Shown here: piece after piece, positions 9,839 through 23,761 of the stretch
Numbering within the stretch: the first letter of the stretch is position 1
Layout of the letters: the number at the start of each line of letters is the position of its first letter
DNA from: Allobrachymonas denitrificans DSM 15123
GTDB taxonomy: Bacteria; Pseudomonadota; Gammaproteobacteria; Burkholderiales; Burkholderiaceae_C
Reading direction: 5' to 3'
Assembly (NCBI RefSeq): GCF_900110225.1
Contig: NZ_FOCW01000001.1
Location: forward strand, 248,001-312,000
Length of the DNA stretch: 64,000 nucleotides
Made by a program: the position numbers and the translations under genes
The notes under the pieces: model-generated
Told to the model about the DNA's origin: nothing
Seen by the model: only the letters and a program-made list of their open reading frames with translations
Databases searched by the model: none

Positions 9839-10666
9839 TCAGGTGCGCCGTTCCAGCGCCCGCACCAGCCCGATGCTCCCCAGCAGCCAGATGCTGCCCG
9901 ACAACCAGCCGCCCAGCACATCGGTGAGATAGTGCACCTGCAGGCCGATGCGGCTATAGCCCACGGCGGCGACGGCGAGCGCGGCCAGGGTGATCAGTGC
10001 GGCACGCAAGCCCCGTGGCCAGTGCGGATGCCGGTGCAGCAGGATCCACGCCAGCATGCCGTAGGCCACCAGCGAACCCGAGCTGTGGCCGCTGGGAAAG
10101 CTCAGGCCACCGGCCATGGTGTAGCCCTCCAGATGCTCCGGCCGCACGCGGCCCACCCATTGCTTGAGGCCGGTATTCAGCAGCGCGTTGCCGGCAATGG
10201 CCCAGACCCAGCCGATGGCCATGGGCCGTTCTCCGCGCCAGATCCAGAACAGGGCACCCGCGATGCAGGCGGCTGTCAGCACGGGCGTATCGGCCAGATG
10301 GCTCACGCTGCCAAACAGGTGGAGCAGGGCAGGATGCACATGCAGGCTGAGCGTATGCGCCAGAGTGGTGTCGAGTCGGGTCACCGGGCCGTTGTGCACC
10401 ACCTGCCAGGCCAGCACGCTCCAGAGCGTCGCGGCGAGGAGCATCCACGCAGTAGCCGAGTTGCCGAGTGGCGCGTAAAGGGGGCGACGGATGGCACTGT
10501 CGCGCTGCATGTAGCTGCCCAGGGGCAGGGCGATGGTCACCACCGTCAGCAGCCACAGCACGAAAACATTGCCCGGTGCCTGTCCCCAATGCTGCGCCAC
10601 GGAAGTCCAGAAAGCGCTGTGCGTGGCCAGTGCGTCGGGGCTGGCCGGTATCGGAACGCCGCTCAT
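9839..10666 (-). CDS. PAP2-family integral membrane phosphatase
   Basis: A 275-residue membrane protein with five to six hydrophobic segments. The three phosphatase motifs are complete: KQWVGRVRP (KX6RP), PSGH and SRIGLQVHYLTD (SRX5HX3D). PAP2 enzymes dephosphorylate phosphatidic acid, undecaprenyl pyrophosphate or lipid A phosphates at the membrane surface; the substrate here is not determinable. The start at 10666 was chosen because its ATG overlaps the upstream metallophosphoesterase stop (ATGA) and the protein before it has no family character. It ends a three-gene overlapping set with a lipid kinase, so a lipid phosphorylation/dephosphorylation theme is plausible. Confidence 0.9.
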   Translation of the reverse strand: MSGVPIPASPDALATHSAFWTSVAQHWGQAPGNVFVLWLLTVVTIALPLGSYMQRDSAIRRPLYAPLGNSATAWMLLAATLWSVLAWQVVHNGPVTRLDTTLAHTLSLHVHPALLHLFGSVSHLADTPVLTAACIAGALFWIWRGERPMAIGWVWAIAGNALLNTGLKQWVGRVRPEHLEGYTMAGGLSFPSGHSSGSLVAYGMLAWILLHRHPHWPRGLRAALITLAALAVAAVGYSRIGLQVHYLTDVLGGWLSGSIWLLGSIGLVRALERRT

Positions 10667-11508
10667 CGCAGCCAGGTGGTGGCGACGCAGGCAAAGGCCT
10701 GCAGGCTGGCGTCGAAATCCCAGCGCTCCACCTGCCATTGCGGGTTGCGTAGTTGCAGCGGGTTGTGCAGATGCCCCTGGGGCGCGGCGGTGGCGGGTCG
10801 GATCAGGTTCACGGAGTTCGGGTAGTTGTCGCGGATGCGGTCGGACAGGGCGGTGCCGGATTGCAGCGCCCACAGTGGGGTGGGAGCGTCCTGCGGCCCC
10901 GGCGGAATCAGCTCCACATAGGGTTCATGGATGTGGCCGCCCAGTACCCCGGCGGCACCGGCAGCGCGCCAGCTGGCGTTGGCTTGCACGGCACCGCGCA
11001 GCAGGTTCTTGCGCTCTTCCTCCTCGATCACGAGTGCGGGCTGATGCACGGCGACGAGCTTGAGCGCGTCGTCGGGCAGGGCCTGCAGGCGCCGGCTGAC
11101 GTTGGCAATCTGCGCGGGCGAGGCTTCGCCCTGGATATGCCGGTAGCGCCGCGTGGTGCGCACGCCAATCAGGTGGATAGGGCCCAGATCCCAGTGGATC
11201 ACGCCATCCGTATCGAAGGCGGTGGGGAAGTATTGCTGGTACAGGCGGTACGGCCACAGAAAGCGGCGCCAGGGCAACCAGAGCGAAATGTCGTGGTTGC
11301 CGGGCAGGGTCATGCGTGTCTGCACGGGCAGGCTGTCCATGAAGGCGCGTGCGGCGGCAAACTGGCCGCGGCGCGCGCGCATGGTGATGTCGCCGGCCAG
11401 CAGCACATGCTCCACCTGTTCGGCCTGCACCAGTGCGCGCAGGGCATCGGCCACGGCAGGCTGCTCGGTGCCGAAATGCGTGTCGGAGATCTGCAGCAGG
11501 CGGCTCAT
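10663..11508 (-). CDS. Calcineurin-like metallophosphoesterase
   Basis: A 281-residue protein with all five blocks of the calcineurin-like phosphoesterase superfamily: ISDTHFG near residues 7-13, LLAGDIT, PGNHD, an AVHQPA segment and GGHIH. These give the usual two-metal site. No signal peptide is visible, so it is probably cytoplasmic. Known relatives hydrolyse UDP-diacylglucosamine, cyclic nucleotides or phosphodiesters; the substrate is unknown here. It overlaps the PAP2 gene by four bases and the lipid-kinase-like gene by four bases, so the three are almost certainly one transcript. Confidence 0.9.
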   Translation of the reverse strand: MSRLLQISDTHFGTEQPAVADALRALVQAEQVEHVLLAGDITMRARRGQFAAARAFMDSLPVQTRMTLPGNHDISLWLPWRRFLWPYRLYQQYFPTAFDTDGVIHWDLGPIHLIGVRTTRRYRHIQGEASPAQIANVSRRLQALPDDALKLVAVHQPALVIEEEERKNLLRGAVQANASWRAAGAAGVLGGHIHEPYVELIPPGPQDAPTPLWALQSGTALSDRIRDNYPNSVNLIRPATAAPQGHLHNPLQLRNPQWQVERWDFDASLQAFACVATTWLR

Positions 11509-12542
11509 GCAGGGGCTCCCTGGGGCAGCGGCGAGAGCAGGGATGCGAGCAGCGAGGGCTCTTCGGCTGCGGGTTCTGCGGGCACGCGCAGCGGAGTCGG
11601 CACGATCAGCTGCAGGGCGTCGTTGTCCACTTCGAAGCGCAGCGGCGCGCGCATCCAGTGCACTTCGCCGTCGGTTGCCACCTTGATGCGGCGTCCGCCC
11701 AGATAGCCGCGCGCCTGCACGTCCAGCTGGCGGAACGGGAAATGCAGCACGGCATCCTCCGCATCGCCCAGCGTGCCAAAGGCACCGCGCAGGGCCAGGC
11801 CGATCAGGCGCGGCGTGCTGACAGGAGCCAGCAGCACGGCATGCAGGCGTCCGTCGAGTTCGGAGGGCTGTTCCTGCCCGTCTTCGGGTGCGGGCATCAG
11901 TCCGGTCTGCTGCAGCTGCAGCGCATTGTTGGCCACGAACAGGGTGGGGGTCTTGCGCACGCTGTCATGGCCTTCGCCGCTCAGGCGCAGGGTCAACTGC
12001 ACCGGGCGGCGCAGCAGGCTGAACAGGGCGGCCAGGCCGGCCACGAAGCGGCTGCGGCCCAGCGTGGCCTTGAAGCTCTCGCGGTCTTCCAGCACCTGCG
12101 GATACAGCCCCAGGCTGGCGTTGACCAGGAACAGGCGGCCATTCACGCGCCCGGCCTGCACCGGGCGCACCACGCCATCCAGCATCTGCTGTACGGCTTC
12201 GGCCGGGTCGGGCGAGATGCCGTAGGCACGGCAGAAATAGTTGAAGGTGCCCTGCGGTATCACGCCCAGCACGCAGCCGCTGCCGGCCACTTCATGCGCC
12301 ACCGTGCTGATGGTGCCGTCACCACCCGCCGCCACCACGATGGCGCCCTGCTCGCAGGCCTGCTGTACCGCGGCGCGGATCTGCTGGGGCAGGGAGCGCC
12401 CCGGCTGCAGCGGAATCAGGCGGAAGGCGCGGCCGGAGGCCTCCAGCACGGCGCGGATGGGTTGGGCTGCATCTTCTTCCGCATGGCGCCCGGCGCCCGC
12501 GTTGAAAAGAACCAGCAAGGGAGCGTCGGGGACAGGTGTCAT
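11505..12542 (-). CDS. Diacylglycerol/lipid kinase family protein (YegS-like)
   Basis: A DAGK-catalytic-domain protein of about 345 residues. The nucleotide-binding signature VVAAGGDGTISTVAHEV is clear, followed by GVIPQGTFNYFCRAYGI and a C-terminal beta-rich lipid kinase domain with VATDGEVHW. Such proteins phosphorylate diacylglycerol, phosphatidylglycerol or sphingoid lipids. The start at 12542 (MTPVPDAPLL) places the beta1 strand LLVLFNAGAG close to the N-terminus as usual. An upstream ATG at 12611 would overlap the divergent RAYT gene, but the frame stays open so it cannot be ruled out. It forms an operon with the metallophosphoesterase and PAP2 genes. Confidence 0.85.
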   Translation of the reverse strand: MTPVPDAPLLVLFNAGAGRHAEEDAAQPIRAVLEASGRAFRLIPLQPGRSLPQQIRAAVQQACEQGAIVVAAGGDGTISTVAHEVAGSGCVLGVIPQGTFNYFCRAYGISPDPAEAVQQMLDGVVRPVQAGRVNGRLFLVNASLGLYPQVLEDRESFKATLGRSRFVAGLAALFSLLRRPVQLTLRLSGEGHDSVRKTPTLFVANNALQLQQTGLMPAPEDGQEQPSELDGRLHAVLLAPVSTPRLIGLALRGAFGTLGDAEDAVLHFPFRQLDVQARGYLGGRRIKVATDGEVHWMRAPLRFEVDNDALQLIVPTPLRVPAEPAAEEPSLLASLLSPLPQGAPA

Positions 12543-12609
12543 GGGCAGACCCGGGCGATACACTGCATCTTGTTCTTGTGGCAATTCATCCAGAAACGGA
12601 GTGACAGGC

Positions 12610-13308
12610 ATGGCGCGATTGGCAAGGCTGAGTGTGGCGGGCTATCCGCATCACGTCATCCAGCGGGGCAACAACCGCCAGGCCATCTTTCTGGATGAGA
12701 CTGATTATGAGCGCATGCTGCAGCTGTTGCGCGAGGCGAGTGCCCGACACCGTGTAGGACTGCATGCCTGGGTGCTGCTGCCCGGCCAGATGCAGTTGCT
12801 CGCCACCCCGCAGGACGCCGACGGCCTGCCGCGCATGATGCAGGACGTGGGCCGCGCCTATGTGCGCACCTTCAACAACCGCCACTTGCGCAGCGGCACC
12901 TTGTGGGAAGGGCGCTATCGCAACACGGTGGTGGACCCCGACCTGCTGCTGCACGCCATGGCCTGCCTCGACAGCCTGCCGGTGCGTGAGCAACTGGCCC
13001 GCTCGCCGCAAGGCTACGCCTGGAGCAGCAGCGCCCATTACACCGGCGAACGCAGCGAACGCATGGTGACGCCGCCCACGCAGATCTGGCAGCTCGGCAA
13101 CACGCCGTTTGCACGCGAGGATGCCTACCGAGCGCTGCTGCACGAGCACGAGTCGGGGCATGGTTGCGCGCAGTTTCAGGAGGCGGCGCTGGGGGGCTGG
13201 GCGCATGGATCGCCCGATTTCGTGCTGCAGCTGCAACAGCTGACCGGACGCAGATTGCAGAAGTCACAGGCTGGAAGGCCGGCCAGAAAGGCTCCTGAGG
13301 CCGGGTGA
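12610..13308 (+). CDS. RAYT-like Y1 transposase relative with a degraded HUH motif
   Basis: A 232-residue protein of the REP-associated tyrosine transposase type: it opens MARLARLSVAGYPHHVIQRGNN and has GRAYVRTFNNRHLRSGTLWEGRY. The metal-binding HUH motif, normally MPNHVHLL, is here LLPGQMQLL, with Q60 and Q62 in place of both histidines. The candidate nucleophile Y84 is kept. RAYTs are single-copy genes thought to mobilise REP palindromes. With no HUH site this one should be catalytically dead as a nuclease or repurposed. It is divergent from the lipid kinase and followed by AT-richer sequence with a RAYT-style flank before gltB. Confidence 0.85.
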   Translation: MARLARLSVAGYPHHVIQRGNNRQAIFLDETDYERMLQLLREASARHRVGLHAWVLLPGQMQLLATPQDADGLPRMMQDVGRAYVRTFNNRHLRSGTLWEGRYRNTVVDPDLLLHAMACLDSLPVREQLARSPQGYAWSSSAHYTGERSERMVTPPTQIWQLGNTPFAREDAYRALLHEHESGHGCAQFQEAALGGWAHGSPDFVLQLQQLTGRRLQKSQAGRPARKAPEAG

Positions 13309-13360
13309 AGGGGTCATCGGGGTATTGGAAAAAGCGGTTTTCTTTTTCAAAACAATGAAT

Positions 13361-13431
13361 TGAATATGTCCCCAATTAAATTGCCTGATGGTTCTTCAAG
13401 AAAATTAATAGGTATCTGACCCCATTTATTC
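13361..13431. other. AT-rich intergenic stretch with TGTCCCC and CTGACCCC motifs after the RAYT gene
   Basis: The 208 bases between the RAYT-like gene and gltB are far richer in AT than their surroundings. They contain ATATGTCCCCAATTAA (13363-13378) and GTATCTGACCCCATTTATT (13413-13431). Motifs of this kind are common next to RAYT genes in Burkholderiales genomes, from memory and unverified. No convincing long palindrome is seen. The gltB promoter must also lie here. Confidence 0.35.
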
Positions 13432-13516
13432 TTGATGCAATCCCGCTTTTTTTGCCGTATTCTCCGATCTGTCAAGGGATGCACCATCCCTCCACTCTCT
13501 GAACGGGATATTTCGT

Positions 13517-18472
<4,956 letters not shown>

Positions 18473-18518
18473 TCCTGAACCGACCCTGAACAGTCACTAG
18501 CTATAACGGAACACGATC

Positions 18519-19997
<1,479 letters not shown>

Positions 19998-20031
19998 TCG
20001 TATTCAGTTTCTTCATTGCATCCCTCCTTCG

Positions 20032-20058
20032 GGCCTCGCTGTTGCGGGGCCTTTTTTT
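20032..20058 (+). terminator. Intrinsic terminator of gltBD
   Basis: The arms GGCCTCGC (20032-20039) and GCGGGGCC (20044-20051) pair with one G-T wobble around a TGTT loop. Seven T follow (20052-20058). It lies 35 bases after the gltD stop. Confidence 0.9.
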
Positions 20059-20143
20059 GTTTGGGAAGTGGGTTGGAGTGATGGATATACTAAAAAAGTA
20101 ATAAATAATAGCCGGTCGATTCAAGATCACATGACGCTGAGCT

Positions 20144-20566
20144 ATGGAAGAATATGCCCGTATCGGGTACACTTCGGGTCAGTCCTTCGCTGTCCTGAAG
20201 CGGAAGGACTTTGCACGCTGGCAAGTCAGCGAGAGATTGCCTGACACAGCCTTGTGCAAAGCTGTGGAAGAGATGAAGCGTGGATTGATCGATGCCGATC
20301 TGGGTGGCTTGCTGTACAAGAAGCGGATTGGCCGTCCGGGTTCGGGCAAGAGCGGTGGCTACCGGACGCTCCTGTCAGCTCGAATCGGCGGACGTTATGT
20401 GTTCCTGCACGGTTTTTCCAAGAGCGAGAAGGCCAACATCACGCCAGAGGAACGAAAGGCGCTGCAGTTTGCCGGAAAGGTGTTTCTGGATCTCTCCCGC
20501 GAGGCATTGGCGAAGGCGTTGAAGGCGGGAGTGCTATTGGAGGTGCATTGTGAGCAAGATCATTGA
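20144..20566 (+). CDS. Type II toxin, RelE-like (toxin-first pair)
   Basis: A 140-residue protein whose core reads DTALCKAVEEMKRGLIDADLGGLLYKKR (broken here only by description), then GRPGSGKSGGYRT and VFLHGFSKSEKANI. These are the conserved blocks of the RelE-like toxin group (PF06296 type), which are thought to act as mRNA interferases. The gene precedes its antitoxin and overlaps it by 17 bases. The ATG at 20144 has no strong Shine-Dalgarno, and its first 25 residues are not conserved in the family, so the true start may be a little downstream. An AT-rich stretch at 20080-20125 probably holds the promoter. Confidence 0.82.
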   Translation: MEEYARIGYTSGQSFAVLKRKDFARWQVSERLPDTALCKAVEEMKRGLIDADLGGLLYKKRIGRPGSGKSGGYRTLLSARIGGRYVFLHGFSKSEKANITPEERKALQFAGKVFLDLSREALAKALKAGVLLEVHCEQDH

Positions 20567-20852
20567 GTCCCTGCGCGGTGACCTGGCTGCGCTGCATGAA
20601 GCAGGTGCCGTCAGCAAGGTGACGATGCGTCAGTTCGAAGCCATTTGCCCGCCCCCGGTCAGGGAGTTTGCTGCGGACGACATCAGGCGCCTGCGCGAAA
20701 GCCTGAAATTCAGCCAGCCGGTGTTCGCACTGCATCTGCACACCACGGCCTCGACCATACGCAAATGGGAGCAAGGAGAAACCAAGCCTGCCGGGCCGGC
20801 GCTCAAGCTTCTCAATGTCATTGCGGACAAGGGGCTGCAAGCCATCATCTGA
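20550..20852 (+). CDS. Antitoxin with C-terminal HTH (HigA/MqsA-like XRE type)
   Basis: A 100-residue protein starting at GTG 20550 inside the toxin gene. The second half is a Cro/C1-type helix-turn-helix: DIRRLRESLKFSQPVFALHLHTTASTIRKWEQGETKPAGPALKLL. This is the usual antitoxin pattern for toxin-first pairs, in which the protein neutralises the toxin and represses its own promoter. The sequence TMRQFEAICPP just before the HTH is a family-typical linker. Partner assignment rests on overlap and family pairing. Confidence 0.85.
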   Translation: MSKIIESLRGDLAALHEAGAVSKVTMRQFEAICPPPVREFAADDIRRLRESLKFSQPVFALHLHTTASTIRKWEQGETKPAGPALKLLNVIADKGLQAII

Positions 20853-20959
20853 TTCCGGATGCGCTGTTTTCCTGCTTGTCGGAAGGCTGTGACGAAGGGT
20901 CTGGTTCAGTTCACCAGGCGCAGGCCGGAGAGGGGATATTCTTCCTCCTGCGCAGCAAG

Positions 20960-22309
20960 TCATCCCTGAAGCGGAAGCGTAATACTGACAGCCAACCCCG
21001 GCCGCGCATTGCGCACGGCAAAGCGTCCTCCATGCGCCTCGGCCACCAGCCTGCACAGATACAGCCCCAGCCCCACGCCTCCGCTGCTGCGCTGGCGGGC
21101 GCTGTCGGGGCGGTAGAAGGCCTGTGCCAGATGCGGCAGCTGTGCTTCCGGCACGCCGTCGCCATAGTCGCGCACTTCCAGCACCACATTTCCTCTGTCG
21201 CCGTGCGCAATCGACACGGCCGGCGACGTGTCAGACGGGCTGTGCCGCAGCGCATTGTCCAGCAGGTTGCGCAGCAGCAATTGCATGCGGGTACGGTCCA
21301 GATCGAGTAGCGGCAGATGCGGGTCTGCATTGACGGCAATTGCAGCCGCAGCCGGCTGCGCGCGGGCCAGTTCGGCCACGGCACCATGGGCCAGTTGCGC
21401 CAGATCGGTAGACTCGCGCTGCAGCAGGGCATGCGGCGTCGACAGGCGTTCGCTTTCCAGCAGGTCTTGAATCAGGTCGCGCATTAGCGCCAGATCGCGC
21501 AACAGGGCCTTGTGCGCGGTGCGTGCTTCGGCATCGTCCGGTTCGGGCAGCAGCTCCACATTCAGGCGTGCCCGCGTCAAGGGGCTGCGCAATTCGTGGC
21601 TGACCGCCAGCAGCAGGTCGCGCCGTGCGTCCAGCATCTGCCGAAGGTTGTCGGCCATGCCGTTCACCTCCTGCGCAAGGGTAGTCAGCTCATCGGCATT
21701 GCGCTCGTTGCCGGTGGCAATCGGCGTGCCGAAATCTCCCGTACCAAAGCGCCGCGCCCCGGCACTGATGCCCTGCAGCGGCAGCAGCATGCGGTGCACG
21801 CGCCAGTAGGCCAGCGCGGTCAAGAGCAGCAGGGCGGCGAGGGTGTACCAGAGGATGGGCGGCGGCCCGTCGCCACGCGCACCGGAAAAGCTCAGCCGAA
21901 ACACGATGCGATGCCCGTCTGCCGTTTGTCGCGTGAAGAGCGAGGCATCGCGTTCATTGCGTGGCGCGACGCGGCGCCCGCGCGGGGGCTCCGAATCCCA
22001 GTTGGTGACGGGCCCGCTGATGTGGATGGCAATCGGCAGCCGCTGCGCCAGCGCCTGCGCGCGTGCCACATCGGGCAGGCTGCCAATGTCCGCCGCGAGG
22101 CGATCCACGTAGTCCATGGCCAGCGGCCGCACGGCGGCTTCCCAGCCTTGGTTGAAGCCCTTGCGGATGCCGCTGACAAACACCGCCGCAATGGCCAGGC
22201 CCAGCAGCAGGAACAGCAGCACCAGCCGCAGCCGCAGCGAATGCCGCCAGCGCAGCCAGCTGTGTCGGGCAGGGGCAGGGACGGCAGCAACAGGCGTGGA
22301 GGACGTCAT
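20960..22309 (-). CDS. Sensor histidine kinase, envelope-stress type (CpxA/RstB-like)
   Basis: A 449-residue membrane kinase. TM1 is at about 28-48, followed by a periplasmic sensor of about 100 residues, TM2 at about 152-170, then HAMP. The HisKA motif SHELRSPLTRARLN has H238 as phospho-acceptor. The ATPase domain shows RNLLDNALRHS, DYGDGVPE and GGVGLGLYLCR. It follows the response regulator gene by 71 bases, and a Spy/CpxP-like gene lies upstream, so the operon order is spy, regulator, kinase. Its own start has been tandemly repeated three times. CpxA-like function is inferred from the Spy neighbour, not from the sensor sequence. Confidence 0.93.
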   Translation of the reverse strand: MTSSTPVAAVPAPARHSWLRWRHSLRLRLVLLFLLLGLAIAAVFVSGIRKGFNQGWEAAVRPLAMDYVDRLAADIGSLPDVARAQALAQRLPIAIHISGPVTNWDSEPPRGRRVAPRNERDASLFTRQTADGHRIVFRLSFSGARGDGPPPILWYTLAALLLLTALAYWRVHRMLLPLQGISAGARRFGTGDFGTPIATGNERNADELTTLAQEVNGMADNLRQMLDARRDLLLAVSHELRSPLTRARLNVELLPEPDDAEARTAHKALLRDLALMRDLIQDLLESERLSTPHALLQRESTDLAQLAHGAVAELARAQPAAAAIAVNADPHLPLLDLDRTRMQLLLRNLLDNALRHSPSDTSPAVSIAHGDRGNVVLEVRDYGDGVPEAQLPHLAQAFYRPDSARQRSSGGVGLGLYLCRLVAEAHGGRFAVRNARPGLAVSITLPLQG

Positions 22310-22386
22310 GAGTTCAGGGCAGCAGAAGCAGCGTAGAGGATGTCATGAAGGCAGGGCAGCAGCCGCAAGCGTGGCGGATGTCATGA
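22305..22386. repeat. Three tandem copies (37-38 bp) of the sensor kinase start region
   Basis: GTCATGA occurs at 22305, 22342 and 22380, each within longer similar sequence. On the minus strand each copy starts ATGAC(A/G)TCC. The first two copies encode 13- and 10-residue mini-ORFs (22384-22343 and 22346-22314). The third copy is the true kinase start. The first mini-ORF overlaps the regulator stop, and the second overlaps the first mini-ORF's stop, both as ATGA. The second stops four bases before the kinase ATG. Confidence 0.8.
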
Positions 22387-23082
22387 GGTCAGCGGCTGCA
22401 ACGCCAGCGCATAGCCGGCATGGCGCACGGTGCGGATGCAGTCCAGCGGTTCCAGCTTCTTGCGCAGGCGGCTCACCACGATGTCCACCGCGCGGGTGTA
22501 GAGGTCGGCATCGTGCCCGCGCAGCGCAGCCAGAATGTCGTCGCGGCTGTGTACCTGGGCCGGCGCGCGCGCCAGCAACAGAAGCAGGTCGAATTCGGTG
22601 CTGGTCAGCTCCAGCGTTTCGCCCTGGCGCTTCGCCGTGCGCGTGACGGGATCCACTTCCAGACCCACGAAGCGCAGCGGGCCTTCCAGTGCGGCAGGCG
22701 AAGAAGGGGTCGTGCGCATGCGCCGCAGCACGGTCTGCAGCCGTGCCACCAGTTCGCGTGGCTCGAACGGCTTGGGCAGATAGTCATCCGCCCCCAGTTC
22801 CAATCCGACCACGCGGTCCATCACGTCGCCCCGCGCCGTCAGCATCACGATCGGCAGTGCGCTCTCGCGCCGGATGGTGCGGCACAGCTCGAAGCCGTCC
22901 ATTTCCGGCAGCATCACGTCGAGGATGGCGGCATCGAAACCGCCGGCACGCAGCAGGCCCAGTCCTTCCGAGGGTGCAAACGCCTGCACCAGTTCCAGCC
23001 CAAAACGACGGAAATAGGCCGCCAGCGGCGGCCCCAGATCCGTATCGTCATCGATCAGCAGAATGCGTGCCATGTCGCTCAT
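22381..23082 (-). CDS. OmpR-family response regulator (CpxR/RstA-like)
   Basis: A 233-residue regulator. The receiver domain has the acidic pocket D11-D13, phospho-acceptor D55 in AILDVMLPEMDG, the LTA switch and K in YLPKPFEPREL. The C-terminal winged helix contains LTSTEFDLLLLLA, RAVDIVVSRLRKKLE and a closing IRTVRHAGYAL. The start at 23082 (MSDMARILLIDDD) fits the family. The frame extends upstream to 23127 but those residues are unlike the family, and ATG 23073 is an alternative. Its neighbours are a Spy/CpxP-like gene 84 bases upstream and the sensor kinase downstream. A 10-bp phased repeat ahead of spy is a candidate binding site. Confidence 0.93.
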   Translation of the reverse strand: MSDMARILLIDDDTDLGPPLAAYFRRFGLELVQAFAPSEGLGLLRAGGFDAAILDVMLPEMDGFELCRTIRRESALPIVMLTARGDVMDRVVGLELGADDYLPKPFEPRELVARLQTVLRRMRTTPSSPAALEGPLRFVGLEVDPVTRTAKRQGETLELTSTEFDLLLLLARAPAQVHSRDDILAALRGHDADLYTRAVDIVVSRLRKKLEPLDCIRTVRHAGYALALQPLTS

Positions 23083-23166
23083 TGTGACATTCCGGTGCCA
23101 ACATAGAGAGCAAGATGCCGGGGACACGATGCGGTTGCACGGTACGTCACCCCGGCTAGCATGCCC

Positions 23167-23634
23167 TTACATGCGACGACCGCGCTTCTGCTTCTGCATG
23201 AAGTCGCGCACCTTCTGCTGCTGCTCGGGGCGCAGGCTGTCATAGAAGTCGCCCATGGCGGCAATCACCTGCGGGCTGGCGGTGCGGATGGCCTCGGTCT
23301 TCTGCTGCACCAGGTTCTGGGCGCCGGTGCGGTCGAATTTCGGGCCGGCAATCAGCGCCTGGAATTCGGCACGCGGATTGTCCGCATTGCCGCGCAGGGC
23401 CTTGCGCTGCTGTGCCATCACTTCGCCCAAGGCGGCGAGCTTGGTCTTCTGGGTGGCGTCCAGGTCCAGACGGTCGGCCACGCGTTCGATCTGTTTGGCT
23501 CGCCAGGCGGTGGCATCGGCATCGCTCATGCTGCCCATGCCGTGATGGCGGGAAACGCCGCAGGCAGTCAGGCCGCCAACGACGAGGGTGATGCCGGCAA
23601 AGCCCAGCACTATGCGCTTGATCCAGGGTTTCAT
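23167..23634 (-). CDS. Spy/CpxP-family periplasmic protein
   Basis: A 155-residue secreted protein with an N-terminal hydrophobic segment (about 8-24) ending LTACG, which could be a lipobox, followed by a histidine/methionine patch HHGMGSM. The helical part has a LDLDATQKTKL segment and a C-terminal LRPEQQQKVRDFM, the LTxxQ-type repeats of Spy/CpxP. These proteins act as periplasmic chaperones or as feedback inhibitors of a Cpx-type kinase. It is the first gene of an operon with a response regulator and kinase, and AAGGAG precedes the ATG. The leader contains a GGTGCC-GG-GGCACC inverted repeat (23676-23689). Confidence 0.85.
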   Translation of the reverse strand: MKPWIKRIVLGFAGITLVVGGLTACGVSRHHGMGSMSDADATAWRAKQIERVADRLDLDATQKTKLAALGEVMAQQRKALRGNADNPRAEFQALIAGPKFDRTGAQNLVQQKTEAIRTASPQVIAAMGDFYDSLRPEQQQKVRDFMQKQKRGRRM

Positions 23635-23707
23635 GGAAGCTCCTTCAGGAGAGGGTGGAACATGCCTCCATGGTGCCGGGGCACCCCGCCGCGGTCATCT
23701 CGGCTGG

Positions 23708-23732
23708 GTTTCGCTGTGTTTCGTTATATTTC
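23708..23732 (-). promoter_or_regulatory. Phased response-regulator-like boxes ahead of spy
   Basis: On the minus strand the sequence reads GAAAT-N5-GAAAC-N5-GAAAC: three 5-base boxes at exact 10-base intervals. This is the layout of OmpR-class direct repeats such as the Cpx GTAAA-N5-GTAAA box. It lies 74-98 bases upstream of the spy start, so autoregulation by the encoded regulator is a natural hypothesis. Confidence 0.55.
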
Positions 23733-23758
23733 AGCGCCAGCGCCAGCGCCAGCGCCAG
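23733..23758. repeat. Short tandem repeat of AGCGCC (about four copies)
   Basis: AGCGCC repeats about four times just past the stop of the lipoprotein gene and next to the phased boxes. It is intergenic. No function is evident. Confidence 0.8.
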
Positions 23759-23761
23759 CAC

